Shown here: positions 29,704-38,027 of the stretch, one piece after another | Position numbering within the stretch: the stretch's first letter is position 1 | Layout of the letters: every line of letters starts with the position of its first letter | Assembly: GCF_014697075.1 (NCBI RefSeq) | Contig: NZ_JACJRE010000008.1 | Span: forward strand, 124,001-188,000 | DNA length: 64,000 bases | DNA from: Tolypothrix sp. FACHB-123 | GTDB lineage: Bacteria > Cyanobacteriota > Cyanobacteriia > Cyanobacteriales > Nostocaceae | Direction: 5' to 3' | Position numbers and translations under genes: made by a program | Notes under the pieces: model-generated | The model's database searches: none | Told to the model about the DNA's origin: nothing | What the model saw: the letters and a program-made list of their open reading frames with translations, nothing else

Positions 29704-30294
29704 ATGACGCAAGTTTCCTTCGCAGAACTAATAGATGGCGCACGCGCTGGGTTATTGGTGAGTTTTCCTACGGATACTGTACCAGCACTAGCATCTTTAC
29801 CAGAAAAAGCAGAATTAATTTTTGCGGCTAAACAACGCAGTCAGGATAAACCGTTGATTTTAATGGGTGCGAAAGCTGAAGATTTATGGCCTTATGTGCA
29901 AGGTCAAGCAGATGAGTATAAAATTTGGCAGGAAATTACAAATAAATATTGGCCGGGAGGACTGACTTTAGTTTTACCTGCTTCAGATTTAGTGCCAAAG
30001 GTGATGAATCCTATCGATCCGACGACAATTGGGATTAGAGTTCCCGATAGTGCGATCGCTCAACGCATTCTATCCCAAACAGGCCCTTTAGCTACCACTA
30101 GCGCCAATCTTTCTGGTCAGCCGCCTTTGCAAACTATGGCAGAAATTGAGTCTCAATTCTCCCAAGCTTTGACTTTAAGGGTTACAGAAGTTTCCCAGGA
30201 TGGATCTACTGGGGGTGTACCTTCAACTGTGGCTAAATGGACAGGAAGTAATTGGCAGATTTTACGACAAGGTGCTATAAAGTTAATTTCCTAA
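29704..30294 (+). CDS. Sua5/YciO/YrdC/YwlC family protein, threonylcarbamoyl-AMP synthase-like
   Basis: The roughly 196-residue protein carries the YrdC-fold signature: SFPTDTVPAL near the N-terminus, FAAKQRSQDKPL (KxR...K-P segment binding the ribonucleotide triphosphate) and the later TTSANLSGQPP. The family makes L-threonylcarbamoyl-AMP from Thr, bicarbonate and ATP for the t6A modification of tRNA reading ANN codons. YciO-type paralogues exist, so this may not be the only or main enzyme. The frame extends upstream to 29632, but ATG 29704 begins the conserved domain (MTQVSFAELI). Confidence 0.88.
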   Translation: MTQVSFAELIDGARAGLLVSFPTDTVPALASLPEKAELIFAAKQRSQDKPLILMGAKAEDLWPYVQGQADEYKIWQEITNKYWPGGLTLVLPASDLVPKVMNPIDPTTIGIRVPDSAIAQRILSQTGPLATTSANLSGQPPLQTMAEIESQFSQALTLRVTEVSQDGSTGGVPSTVAKWTGSNWQILRQGAIKLIS

Positions 30295-30659
30295 TGGAAA
30301 TTTTATTAGATAAAAAACATTTAGCTTTACAAATATCCTTAATTCTCAATGAGTTATGGCTATTTAAGTTTACATAGAAAACTGCTATACCCCATTGATA
30401 TTAGCTTTAATTTCGCCAATTTACCTGATTTAATGTGTTTACCAGGAATAAAGCCAAGAAATTTTCTATTAAGCAGTGATAGATATTGGTATCCTGACTA
30501 TTTCTAAAATATTAGGGATTTCACGCTAGTTTTGGTGATGAATCAAGAAAAATTTGCCATTGCGTAGATAAATAAACGATAAATAAGTAATTTGAACATC
30601 AGGAACTTAATTTTCTCTGTTTCTGGTCAAAGAATCTAATTGAATAATTGCCAAATACT
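30295..30659. other. AT-rich spacer before the histidine-kinase-like gene
   Basis: There is no supported gene. A ~42-codon open stretch at about 30382-30507 (reading LLYPIDISFNFANLPDLM) lacks a start codon and a recognisable product. It could be a decayed fragment. Confidence 0.4.
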
Positions 30660-31691
30660 ATGAATTGGAGTAACTGGGTATATTTAGGATTAGGACTAGC
30701 TCTAGGAGTGAGTTTTCGTTGGTTAGGGGGACGTTCTGCCAACGGTACAGCTAGCTCATCCTTAGTGGCAACTATAGAGCCAAAATCTTTACAACCAAAA
30801 GTAAAACCAGTGGTTGTGGATGATACTTTACTTGAGGCTACCCAGAAAACAGAACTAGAGCCAGAATCTTCGACACAATTGCTGGAACGGTTGCAAGAAA
30901 CTCAGCTTGCATACGCAATGGCTAAGGAGATGAGCCAATTTAAAGCGGGTTTTTTAGCACGCACTACCCATGAATTGCGATCGCCTCTGAATGGTTTAAT
31001 TGGCTTACATCAGTTAATTTTGTCTGATTTGTGTGAAAATCCGGAAGAAGAGCGGGAATTTGTGGCGCAAGCTCACGAAAGAGCATTAAAGCTGCTGAAG
31101 CTGATTGATGAAATTCTCAATGTTGCCAGAGTAGAGCATGGCACTAATAAGTTAGATATTCAACCCCTGTCACTAGCTGAAGTTTTACAAGAGGTTGATA
31201 AATTAACTCACATGCTAGCGGCGAATCGCAATTATCGCTTGCAACTGTCACCGCCAGATGCAGAAACTTATGTTTTGGCCGATCCGCGTTGGCTGCGTCA
31301 AGTACTGGTAACTTTAATAGATACAGCGATCGCGCAGATGGAAGAAGGAAGTATTTCTTTAACTACTAGTACTTCAGCAGAGAGCCATACTGCATACATT
31401 TGGTTAGATATCCCAGTTCACGCGCTACCGGGAAGTGAATCTATTGATTTTATTAAATCGATAAAGTTCATTGATACAGAAGACAAATCTGTATTGATAC
31501 AAAAAAATCAGCCGAATTTGTCACCAGGAATGAAGCTGTTACTCAATCAAACTTTGTTGGAAGCGATGGGAGGAAAATTAGAAATTATTCCTACCACCAC
31601 TGAGTTAGAAACTGAAGAATTTACTAGGTTGCAAGTATCTATACCCCTCGCGATCGCTGAAGTTGAATTTCTCCAGTCGGTAGGGAATTAA
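30660..31691 (+). CDS. Histidine-kinase-like protein with degenerate ATPase domain
   Basis: The 343-residue protein starts with a single membrane segment (WVYLGLGLALGVSF). After a linker there is a convincing HisKA dimerisation domain with the phosphorylatable H-box THELRSPLNGLIGL. The following region has the length and spacing of a HATPase_c domain but lacks its key residues. The N-box Asn pair is replaced (LVTLIDTAIAQ), no DxGxG box is present, and the GLGL lid reads PGMKLLLNQTLLEAMGG. It may be a phospho-acceptor or a pseudokinase. The ATG at 30660 is preferred over a TTG four codons earlier. Its 3' end overlaps the GNAT gene antisense by 53 bases. Confidence 0.8.
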   Translation: MNWSNWVYLGLGLALGVSFRWLGGRSANGTASSSLVATIEPKSLQPKVKPVVVDDTLLEATQKTELEPESSTQLLERLQETQLAYAMAKEMSQFKAGFLARTTHELRSPLNGLIGLHQLILSDLCENPEEEREFVAQAHERALKLLKLIDEILNVARVEHGTNKLDIQPLSLAEVLQEVDKLTHMLAANRNYRLQLSPPDAETYVLADPRWLRQVLVTLIDTAIAQMEEGSISLTTSTSAESHTAYIWLDIPVHALPGSESIDFIKSIKFIDTEDKSVLIQKNQPNLSPGMKLLLNQTLLEAMGGKLEIIPTTTELETEEFTRLQVSIPLAIAEVEFLQSVGN

Positions 31692-32109
31692 GTTCAGATT
31701 GGTTGTGTAACACCATAGTTGTGGTTTTGTTACGCTCAAAGCCAATCTTTTCATAAAATTCTTGTTGGTGAGTTGTCATCAAATATACACGCTCAACCGA
31801 CCTCATGCGAGGATGGCTGAGAACTGTTTCGACTAATTTGCTACCCAATCCCCGACCGCGATATTCTGGATGAATTACCACATCCCAAATTGTGGCGCGA
31901 TATATCCCATCGGAAGTTGCTCTGGCAAAACCAACGAGTCGCTGCTCATCCCACAGAGTAATCACAGGTTCACTGTTGGCGATAGCTATACTCAAATCTT
32001 CAATACTCCGTTCTCTCGCCCAAAAAGCCGAGAGATTAAATAGCTGTTGCAGTTGTTCGAGGTCAATTTGGGACTTGCGATCGCTAAATTGAATTTGAGA
32101 ATAGTTCAT
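31639..32109 (-). CDS. GNAT family N-acetyltransferase
   Basis: The 156-residue protein has the GNAT core. The strand segment IWDVVIHPEYRGRGLGSKLV contains the acetyl-CoA loop R-G-R-G-L-G, and the later YLMTTHQQEFYEKIGFER is the usual motif B with the late Tyr. It transfers an acetyl group from acetyl-CoA to an unknown amine. The ATG at 32109 is preferred over a GTG three codons upstream. Its last 53 bases overlap the end of the kinase-like gene on the opposite strand. Confidence 0.88.
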   Translation of the reverse strand: MNYSQIQFSDRKSQIDLEQLQQLFNLSAFWARERSIEDLSIAIANSEPVITLWDEQRLVGFARATSDGIYRATIWDVVIHPEYRGRGLGSKLVETVLSHPRMRSVERVYLMTTHQQEFYEKIGFERNKTTTMVLHNQSELNSLPTGEIQLQRSRGV

Positions 32110-32308
32110 TGACAACACCCGGAGCAGTATTTTTACCAGCTTTCACCCTTATTTTTACAGATTTTGCTAAATATGCAGCGGTGATTTTTGGGCTTGTTCT
32201 GGGGTGCGATCGCATAAAAACCACAAACAGAGAAATTTACACTACAATATACTACAACTATATTGACTTTTCATCATGTTTCCTCCCTGGTAAGTTCCTA
32301 AAAATCAA

Positions 32309-32417
32309 TTCATCGCCTTAGTTAGGCGGAGCTTTTGTTCGTGGATTCCCCCTCCAGATACAACGCAATTATGAGTTTGCGTGAGCGATGAAATCTTGAG
32401 GACGGGAGAATTCCACA
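32309..32417 (+). promoter_or_regulatory. Structured 5' leader of the MFS gene (candidate cis-regulatory RNA)
   Basis: Complementary pairs in order: A TTCATCGC (32309-32316) with A' GCGATGAA (32385-32392); D CGCCT/AGGCG (32314-32328); B GTGGATTCCCCCTCC (32341-32355) with B' GGACGGGAGAATTCCAC (32400-32416); C ACGCAA/TTGCGT (32363-32382). A-A' and B-B' cross, so they form a pseudoknot or two exclusive folds. B' contains the likely ribosome site (GGGAG) and ends one base before the ATG. I cannot match this to a named riboswitch. Confidence 0.45.
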
Positions 32418-33596
32418 ATGCCATTGAAGAATAAATCCAAAACCACCAGGAAAGCGATCGGATTAATTATCATTTTCCTGATGATTGAATTGTTAGATGA
32501 GTTGGTTGATGGGGTGAGAGGGGCAGCTTGGCCGCTAATTCGTCATGACTTGCACTTATCCTATGTGCAGGTAGGTATGTTGCTGACTATACCCAATACG
32601 ATCGCGAGTTTGCTTGAGCCAATTTTAGGAATTTGGGGCGATGTAGGGCAGCGACGACAATTGATTTTGGGCGGAGGAGTTGTTTTTGCGATCGCTTTGC
32701 TGCTGATTTCCCTCAGTAATGACTTTGCCCTGCTATTAGCTGGCTTTGTGTTGTTTTATCCAGCATCCGGCAGTTTTGTGAGTTTGTCGCAAGCAACCTT
32801 AATGGACATAGAACCGACTCGCCACGAGCAAAATATGGCACGTTGGGCATTAGCAGGTTCATTAGGTAATGCAATCGGGCCTCTGTTGTTGGCAGGGGCA
32901 ATTACTTTAAAGCAAAGTTGGCGGAGTGCTTTTTTTAGCTTGGCGGTATTTACGGTATCGCTGTTGGCAATGGTGTGGCGTTATCCCCTGGTAAATCCAA
33001 CTTTGTCTGTAAATGAAGGCTTGCCAAGCTTCCAGGATGGCATCGGCAATGCGATCGTGGCCTTAAAACGAGCATCAGTATTGCGCTGGCTGACATTGTT
33101 ACAATTTTCAGATTTGATGTTGGATGTACTCAGCGGCTTTTTAGCGCTTTACTTAGTCGATGCGATCGGTACCAGCAACACCCAAGCGAGCTTGGCTGTC
33201 ACAGTTTGGTTGAGTTTTGGTTTACTGGGTGATTTTTTATTGATTCCCTTACTGGAACGGGTGCAGGGATTGAGTTACTTAAAGGTGAGTGCCCTGCTGG
33301 TGTTAGGGCTTTATCCAGCTTTTTTGGTAGTTCCTCACTTTACAGTCAAGCTAATTATTTTGGCTGGTTTGGGTTTGCTCAATGCTGGTTGGTATTCGAT
33401 TCTCCAAGGACAATTGTATACAGCGATGCCAGGGCAGAGTGGTACAGTCATGACACTCAGCAACGTGTTTGGTTTAGTAGGTGGATTCATGCCCCTAGCA
33501 TTGGGAATCTTAGCTCAACAGATTGGTTTGCAGTCAACAATGTGGGTTTTACTGGCAGCGCCTATAGTTTTGCTCTTGGGATTGTTTAAAGTTTAA
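32418..33596 (+). CDS. Major facilitator superfamily transporter
   Basis: The 392-residue polytopic protein has about 12 hydrophobic helices. Helix 2 and the loop GDVGQRRQLILGGG correspond to the MFS G-x-x-x-D/G-R-R motif A. An early acidic segment (LLDELVDGVRGAAWPLI) replaces the usual helix 1. The layout resembles small-molecule exporters of the fosmidomycin-resistance type, but the substrate is unknown. The ATG follows directly on a structured leader that may hide the ribosome site. There is no partner gene. Confidence 0.88.
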   Translation: MPLKNKSKTTRKAIGLIIIFLMIELLDELVDGVRGAAWPLIRHDLHLSYVQVGMLLTIPNTIASLLEPILGIWGDVGQRRQLILGGGVVFAIALLLISLSNDFALLLAGFVLFYPASGSFVSLSQATLMDIEPTRHEQNMARWALAGSLGNAIGPLLLAGAITLKQSWRSAFFSLAVFTVSLLAMVWRYPLVNPTLSVNEGLPSFQDGIGNAIVALKRASVLRWLTLLQFSDLMLDVLSGFLALYLVDAIGTSNTQASLAVTVWLSFGLLGDFLLIPLLERVQGLSYLKVSALLVLGLYPAFLVVPHFTVKLIILAGLGLLNAGWYSILQGQLYTAMPGQSGTVMTLSNVFGLVGGFMPLALGILAQQIGLQSTMWVLLAAPIVLLLGLFKV

Positions 33597-34025
33597 ATGA
33601 TGCATTAAATATTTATTACATGAGTAGGGGTACAAAGCTTTGCACCCCTACAGATAGATAAGCGTTGATTGTTGACTGTTGACTGTTAACAGTTTTTATT
33701 ACTATTTATGCAATTTAGACGCGCATTAGCTTAATTGATATGTTGTCGTCCCAAGAAGCTAAAGCACATCTATTTTGAGAACTATAGTTTTAACAAGTAG
33801 TGGGAGCATCTTGCTCCCTGCTTTTCGTAGCGGGCAAGACTTCGGCGTGAGCGCTCAGTCGAAAGCTGCCCCCACTACTCCAGGTTTCAAAATGGAGGAG
33901 GTTTAATTCATTTACCCCTACTAATATCTAGCGTTACATAATAGCTATGTGCAGCCAACAGGGAAATTTCACTTCTATCTTTACTTTTTTAAAAAAGTTC
34001 TCTAAAAAATGTATTCATATTTACT
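33597..34025. repeat. Repeat-rich spacer after the MFS gene
   Basis: This 429-base region shows no gene. It holds a near-perfect palindrome at 33624-33651 (GTAGGGGT...ACCCCTAC around CAAAGCTTTG), TTGACTG repeats at 33665-33693, and an inverted-repeat element at 33796-33879 with arms AGTAGTGGG/CCCACTACT enclosing GAGCATCTTGCTC. Confidence 0.65.
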
Positions 34026-34463
34026 CTAATTATCTTTAATTTCTTTTGTTGGCTGACATACCCACTTCCATAGAGGATGACTAGAACCTTGCTGGCGGAT
34101 GCGAAATACTTGCTTTTCTAATTGTTGCTTTTCCTTTTCTGGCAGTCCCATCAAAATATTGCGACTTTGCCAAATTAAAACAGAAGTTGTCATTCCAATA
34201 CACAAGGCTAAACCAAAGGTAGACAGTGGATGGTATACAAGTCCATATCGCACTGCTACCCAAGTAAAGTATTGTCGCCATAGAGCAATTTCTGCTTTGA
34301 GGTTCCACAAGCAAATAGGCGCGATGGTTAGCCACAAGCAACCGACAAACAACCATCGACCGTAGACTGTCAGCTGATGTAGCCTTTGCACTTGTTGAGC
34401 AAAAGTTGGGTCAGGATTGTGCAAGTTATTGCCATTAAGTGACGGTTGTTCCGATTGATCCAT
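34026..34463 (-). CDS. Small cyanobacterial membrane protein of unknown function
   Basis: The 145-residue protein has two transmembrane helices (around residues 37-54, WLFVGCLWLTIAPICLW, and 80-98, LSTFGLALCIGMTTSVLIW). The N-terminus is polar and the C-terminus is charged and helical (EKEKQQLEKQVFRIRQQ). No functional family is recognised. It lies downstream of secF on the same strand, separated by about 170 bases. Confidence 0.7.
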   Translation of the reverse strand: MDQSEQPSLNGNNLHNPDPTFAQQVQRLHQLTVYGRWLFVGCLWLTIAPICLWNLKAEIALWRQYFTWVAVRYGLVYHPLSTFGLALCIGMTTSVLIWQSRNILMGLPEKEKQQLEKQVFRIRQQGSSHPLWKWVCQPTKEIKDN

Positions 34464-34631
34464 AGAGCTGAAAACGGCAGAATATGAGTGCTATTAATGG
34501 GAATTGCGGATTTGCGATTTTTGATTGGGGATACTGTTGTTGAAGATATGCCACCAATCGCAAATCATCCAATCTATCGCAATTGAGTTTGAGCGATCGC
34601 AAATTCACCCAACTAGGAAATAGCGGCAAGT

Positions 34632-35627
34632 TTAAGTATCTTGGGAACCAGCAGAGGTATCGAGCATCTCAGGACTAGCTCCTGCACTAGATTTACCAGT
34701 ACGTTCTCGCCAGAGAGTTAGCAAAGTACTAGCGATAAAAATACTCGAATAAGCCCCCGCAATAAAGCCAATTAGTAGAGCTAAAGCAAAGTTTTTCAGG
34801 GTTTCTCCCCCAAAAAACAAGATAGCCAATAAAGGCAGCATGGTTGTTAAGGTGGTGTTGATGGATCGGCCTAAGGTTTGGTTAACCGCATCATCCACAA
34901 TCTCAGCTATGGGACGGTTGGGATTGATTCTCAGGGTTTCACGAATGCGATCGTAAATTACTACGGTATCGTTGACGGAAAATCCTGTAATCGTCAACAG
35001 GGCGACGATAAACAAGCTGTCTACTTCTGTACCTAGTGTTAAACCGAATATGGAAAAAATCCCGGCTGTAATGAAAACATCATGAAATAGCGCCACAATG
35101 GCAAATAAAGCATAGTCCAACTGAAAGCGGACTGTTAAGTAAAGAATGATGCCCACAAAGGACACAATCAGGGCGATAATGCCGGAGGTAAACAACTCTC
35201 GTCCTAAAGATGGCCCTACGGTGTCAATTTGGTTTTTTGTTTCGTCAAAAGCACCGATTTTTTCGCTTAAGGCAGTTTGCAGCTGAGTACGCTGTTTGAG
35301 ATCTAAGGTTTTTGTCCGGATTAAGATGCCATTTTCGGCTTTAGTTTCTCTGTCAGCAACAATTTGGATACTGCTATCACCCAGTCCTTTGTCTTTAGCT
35401 ACATCTCGGACGACATTAATATCAATTGGTTGGTCGCAGTTACCAGGTTTATTGCAGTCCCGTTCTAGGAGCAATCTTGTACCACCGACAAAATCTAAAC
35501 TGGGACGCAGGGGTGCTTTAATGTTGGGGTTTTGCCAAGAAATCACCATTGCAGCGATACCAGCAAGGATAACGGCAGACGAAATAACCCACCAAAGCGA
35601 TCGCGATTTGTTAATACTTAGTTTCAT
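34632..35627 (-). CDS. secF: Protein translocase subunit SecF
   Basis: SecF works with SecD and SecYEG, using the proton gradient to pull exported proteins across the cytoplasmic or thylakoid membrane. The 331-residue protein has an N-terminal helix, a periplasmic P4 domain and five further helices, including [11 protein letters not shown] (the SecF/RND motif). [12 protein letters not shown] is the conserved first periplasmic strand. The start codon overlaps the secD stop by 4 bases (ATGA), so translation is coupled. A disordered Ser/Gly tail follows. Confidence 0.96.
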   Translation of the reverse strand: MKLSINKSRSLWWVISSAVILAGIAAMVISWQNPNIKAPLRPSLDFVGGTRLLLERDCNKPGNCDQPIDINVVRDVAKDKGLGDSSIQIVADRETKAENGILIRTKTLDLKQRTQLQTALSEKIGAFDETKNQIDTVGPSLGRELFTSGIIALIVSFVGIILYLTVRFQLDYALFAIVALFHDVFITAGIFSIFGLTLGTEVDSLFIVALLTITGFSVNDTVVIYDRIRETLRINPNRPIAEIVDDAVNQTLGRSINTTLTTMLPLLAILFFGGETLKNFALALLIGFIAGAYSSIFIASTLLTLWRERTGKSSAGASPEMLDTSAGSQDT

Positions 35628-37039
35628 TGCGCTACCTCTGCCTTATTCGATGTTGGCAGGTTCGGACAGTATAATTCTGGTTTACGTAGTGAGGAAATGG
35701 AAATAGCTACAAACATGAAGGTGCGGCTACAAGTAATAGCACTAAACATACTCATGGCTACCCCTAAAGCCAAGGTGACGGCAAAACCTTTGACCAAGCC
35801 AGAACCTAACCAGAATAGTGCGGCACAGGCAATCACTGTGGTGACGTTACCATCGAGAATACTAGAAAAGGCGCGATAAAAGCCAGATTCTACAGAACGA
35901 TATAAGCTTTTACCTGCTTGCAATTCTTCTCTTGTGCGTTCAAAAATTAGTACATTGGCATCCACTGCCATGCCAATACTCAGAATAAATCCGGCAATCC
36001 CTGGTAAAGTCAGGGTGATACCCAACAAAGCAAAGCTAGCCCAGGTTAACAAAGCGTAAATAATCAGGGCGAAATTGGCAATTAAACCGGGTAGGCGGTA
36101 ATAGACCACCATAAAGATTAAGACTAAAATTAGTCCGCCAATCCCTGCATAGATACTGCTTTGAATACTGTCTTTACCTAAAGTAGCGCCAACTGTGCGG
36201 ATTTCGGCAATTTCTACGGGAACGGGTAATGCACCACCACGTAGCTGTACGCCTAAATCATTGGCTTCTTGGGGGGTAAAAGTACCTGTGATTACAGCTG
36301 AACCACCAGTAATCCCGGTAGCTGCAAATTCTGGGCCGACGCTAGGAGAACTGATTAGTTCATTATCGAGAAAAATGCCAATCGCCCGTCCAGTACCGGC
36401 GAGATTTTTTGTCAGTTCCGCAAACAGTTCGCCACCTTTGGGTTTAAAGCGAATAGCCACATTCCAGTTATTACCTTGTTGGGTGGGTTCACCATAGGCA
36501 TTTTCTAGATATTTACCAATCAGGGGCGGATCGGTACTTTCAAATAAATCAGCGATCGCTTGATTATTTTTCTGTAACTCTTCTTGATTTTTAGCGATCG
36601 CCGCAGCATCGTCGCTCTTTCTCAATTCGTCTTGCTTTTTCTTCAATTCAAATCGCGAAGCTCTAAAAGCAAATAGTTGAGGTTCTGTACTTGGTTTTTG
36701 TTTACGAAATTCTAACTCTGCTGTACCGCCAAGAATTCTTTCGGCTTGTTCTGGATCGTTTACCCCTGGAAGTTGCACCAGGATTTTATCTGTACCCACA
36801 GTTTGAATTACCGGTTCAGAAACGCCGAGTCCGTTAATCCGTCCTTCGACAACTTTCTTAACACCTTCCAATTCATTTTCGGTGATTTGCTTAATTTCTG
36901 CTGTTGGTTTCACTTGAATTGTTAGCTGTGAACCTCCGCGCAAATCCAATCCTAAGGGAATGGGAATTGTGAGAATCACTGCAATAGCAGCAATAATCAA
37001 AACGACAATTAACGCTAATAGCGATCGCTGTTTTTGCAT
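35624..37039 (-). CDS. secD: Protein translocase subunit SecD
   Basis: The roughly 471-residue SecD starts with one transmembrane helix ([17 protein letters not shown]) followed by [12 protein letters not shown], the family's first periplasmic strand. The large P1 domain includes [20 protein letters not shown] and [13 protein letters not shown]. The membrane half carries [20 protein letters not shown]. The ATG at 37039 is preferred over a TTG nine codons upstream because it begins at the charged MQKQR before the first helix. It is the first gene of the secD-secF operon. Confidence 0.96.
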   Translation of the reverse strand: MQKQRSLLALIVVLIIAAIAVILTIPIPLGLDLRGGSQLTIQVKPTAEIKQITENELEGVKKVVEGRINGLGVSEPVIQTVGTDKILVQLPGVNDPEQAERILGGTAELEFRKQKPSTEPQLFAFRASRFELKKKQDELRKSDDAAAIAKNQEELQKNNQAIADLFESTDPPLIGKYLENAYGEPTQQGNNWNVAIRFKPKGGELFAELTKNLAGTGRAIGIFLDNELISSPSVGPEFAATGITGGSAVITGTFTPQEANDLGVQLRGGALPVPVEIAEIRTVGATLGKDSIQSSIYAGIGGLILVLIFMVVYYRLPGLIANFALIIYALLTWASFALLGITLTLPGIAGFILSIGMAVDANVLIFERTREELQAGKSLYRSVESGFYRAFSSILDGNVTTVIACAALFWLGSGLVKGFAVTLALGVAMSMFSAITCSRTFMFVAISISSLRKPELYCPNLPTSNKAEVAQ

Positions 37040-37066
37040 ACCATAACCATCACTCGCAACTGACAA

Positions 37067-37311
37067 AGGCTATAATAGCGCTCTTTTTCATCGTTATGAG
37101 TTATTGGTTAGGAGTGTTGACTGTTGACTGTTGACTGTTAACTGTTAACTGTCAACGGTTTCGTGTGAAGTCAGAGTCTCCTCTTCCCCATGCCTAATGC
37201 CCCATGCCCCATGCCCAATGCCCAATGCCCAATGCCCAATGCCCAATGCCCAATGCCCAATGCCCCATACCCATCATGTATACTTAAAAACAGCACATCC
37301 CAACGCCGGCA
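37067..37311. repeat. TTGACTG and CCCAATG short tandem repeat arrays
   Basis: An array of GTTGACTGTTAACTG units at about 37114-37158 is followed by an array of CCCAATG 7-mers (37200-37268). It fills most of the spacer between divergent secD and the CHAT gene. Confidence 0.85.
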
Positions 37312-37905
37312 ATGACTGTTAAACCCCAGAAAATCCTGATATTAGCTGCAAATCCCACCAATACATCACGATTGCGCCTCGATCAAGAATTGCGTGATAT
37401 CAAGGAAGGGTTGCAAAGGGCACAAAATCGGGAGAACTTTGAACTACGGTATGATTTAGCAGTCCGTCCGAGGGATATTCGCCGCGCTATTTTGGATTAT
37501 CGTCCGAATATTATCCACTTTTCTGGGCATGGTGCAGGGATACAAGGACTAGCTTTTGAGGATGAAACAGGAAAAGAACAGCTAGTTACTGGTGAAGCAT
37601 TAGCTGGGTTATTTGGACAGTTTTCTAAACAAGTAGAATGTGTGCTATTGAATGCTTGTTACTCGGAAGTCCAAGCTGAGGCTATTTCCCAACAGATTAA
37701 TTATGTGATTGGAATGAACGATCAAATCGGAGATAAAGCCGCGATTGAGTTTGTTGTCGGTTTTTACGATGCGCTTCTGGCTTATAATCCCGAATATGAT
37801 GAAGGTGCGCCTGTAGAGTTTGCTTTTAATATTGCGCGAAATGCAATACAGTTAGCTGGTGTATCTGGCGAGTTGATTCCTGAACTTAAAAAAAAACCCA
37901 TTTAA
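37312..37905 (+). CDS. CHAT (caspase-like) protease domain, N-terminal part of a frameshift-split NLR-like gene
   Basis: The 197-residue product is a CHAT-type caspase-fold domain. The predicted catalytic dyad is His73 in HFSGHG and Cys116 in LLNACYS. CHAT domains in bacterial STAND proteins act as proteolytic effectors released on sensing. The frame ends at KKKPI and a stop just after a run of nine A at 37888-37896. A -1 shift in that run continues without a stop as KTHLTPHHQ...NVPELPPHFLPRLEELAPLK into the downstream NB-ARC domain. The two frames therefore look like one gene (37312-41045) broken, or linked by slippage, at the A run. Confidence 0.85.
   Translation: MTVKPQKILILAANPTNTSRLRLDQELRDIKEGLQRAQNRENFELRYDLAVRPRDIRRAILDYRPNIIHFSGHGAGIQGLAFEDETGKEQLVTGEALAGLFGQFSKQVECVLLNACYSEVQAEAISQQINYVIGMNDQIGDKAAIEFVVGFYDALLAYNPEYDEGAPVEFAFNIARNAIQLAGVSGELIPELKKKPI
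37888..37896 (+). other. A9 run marking a -1 frameshift between CHAT and NB-ARC frames
   Basis: The sequence CTT followed by nine A and CCC lies at the junction. With ten A the two frames would be one. Frame +3 upstream of it hits a TAA at 37887, so the junction must lie within or just after the A run. Runs of nine A can cause polymerase slippage and also real indels. Confidence 0.7.
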
Positions 37906-38027
37906 CACCCCATCACCAACCTTTAGGCAATCTTACCAACGTTCCAGAGTTACCGCCGCACTTTTTACCCCGTCTTGAAGAACTTGCACCCTTAAAACAG
38001 AAAGTATTATCTTCAACAAAGCAACCT

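Noticed and set aside
37067-37311. Possible CRISPR array
   Set aside because: The repeats are 7-15 bases with no unique spacers of constant length. They are tandem repeats, not repeat-spacer units. The same holds for 28661-28820 and the 21-bp arrays.
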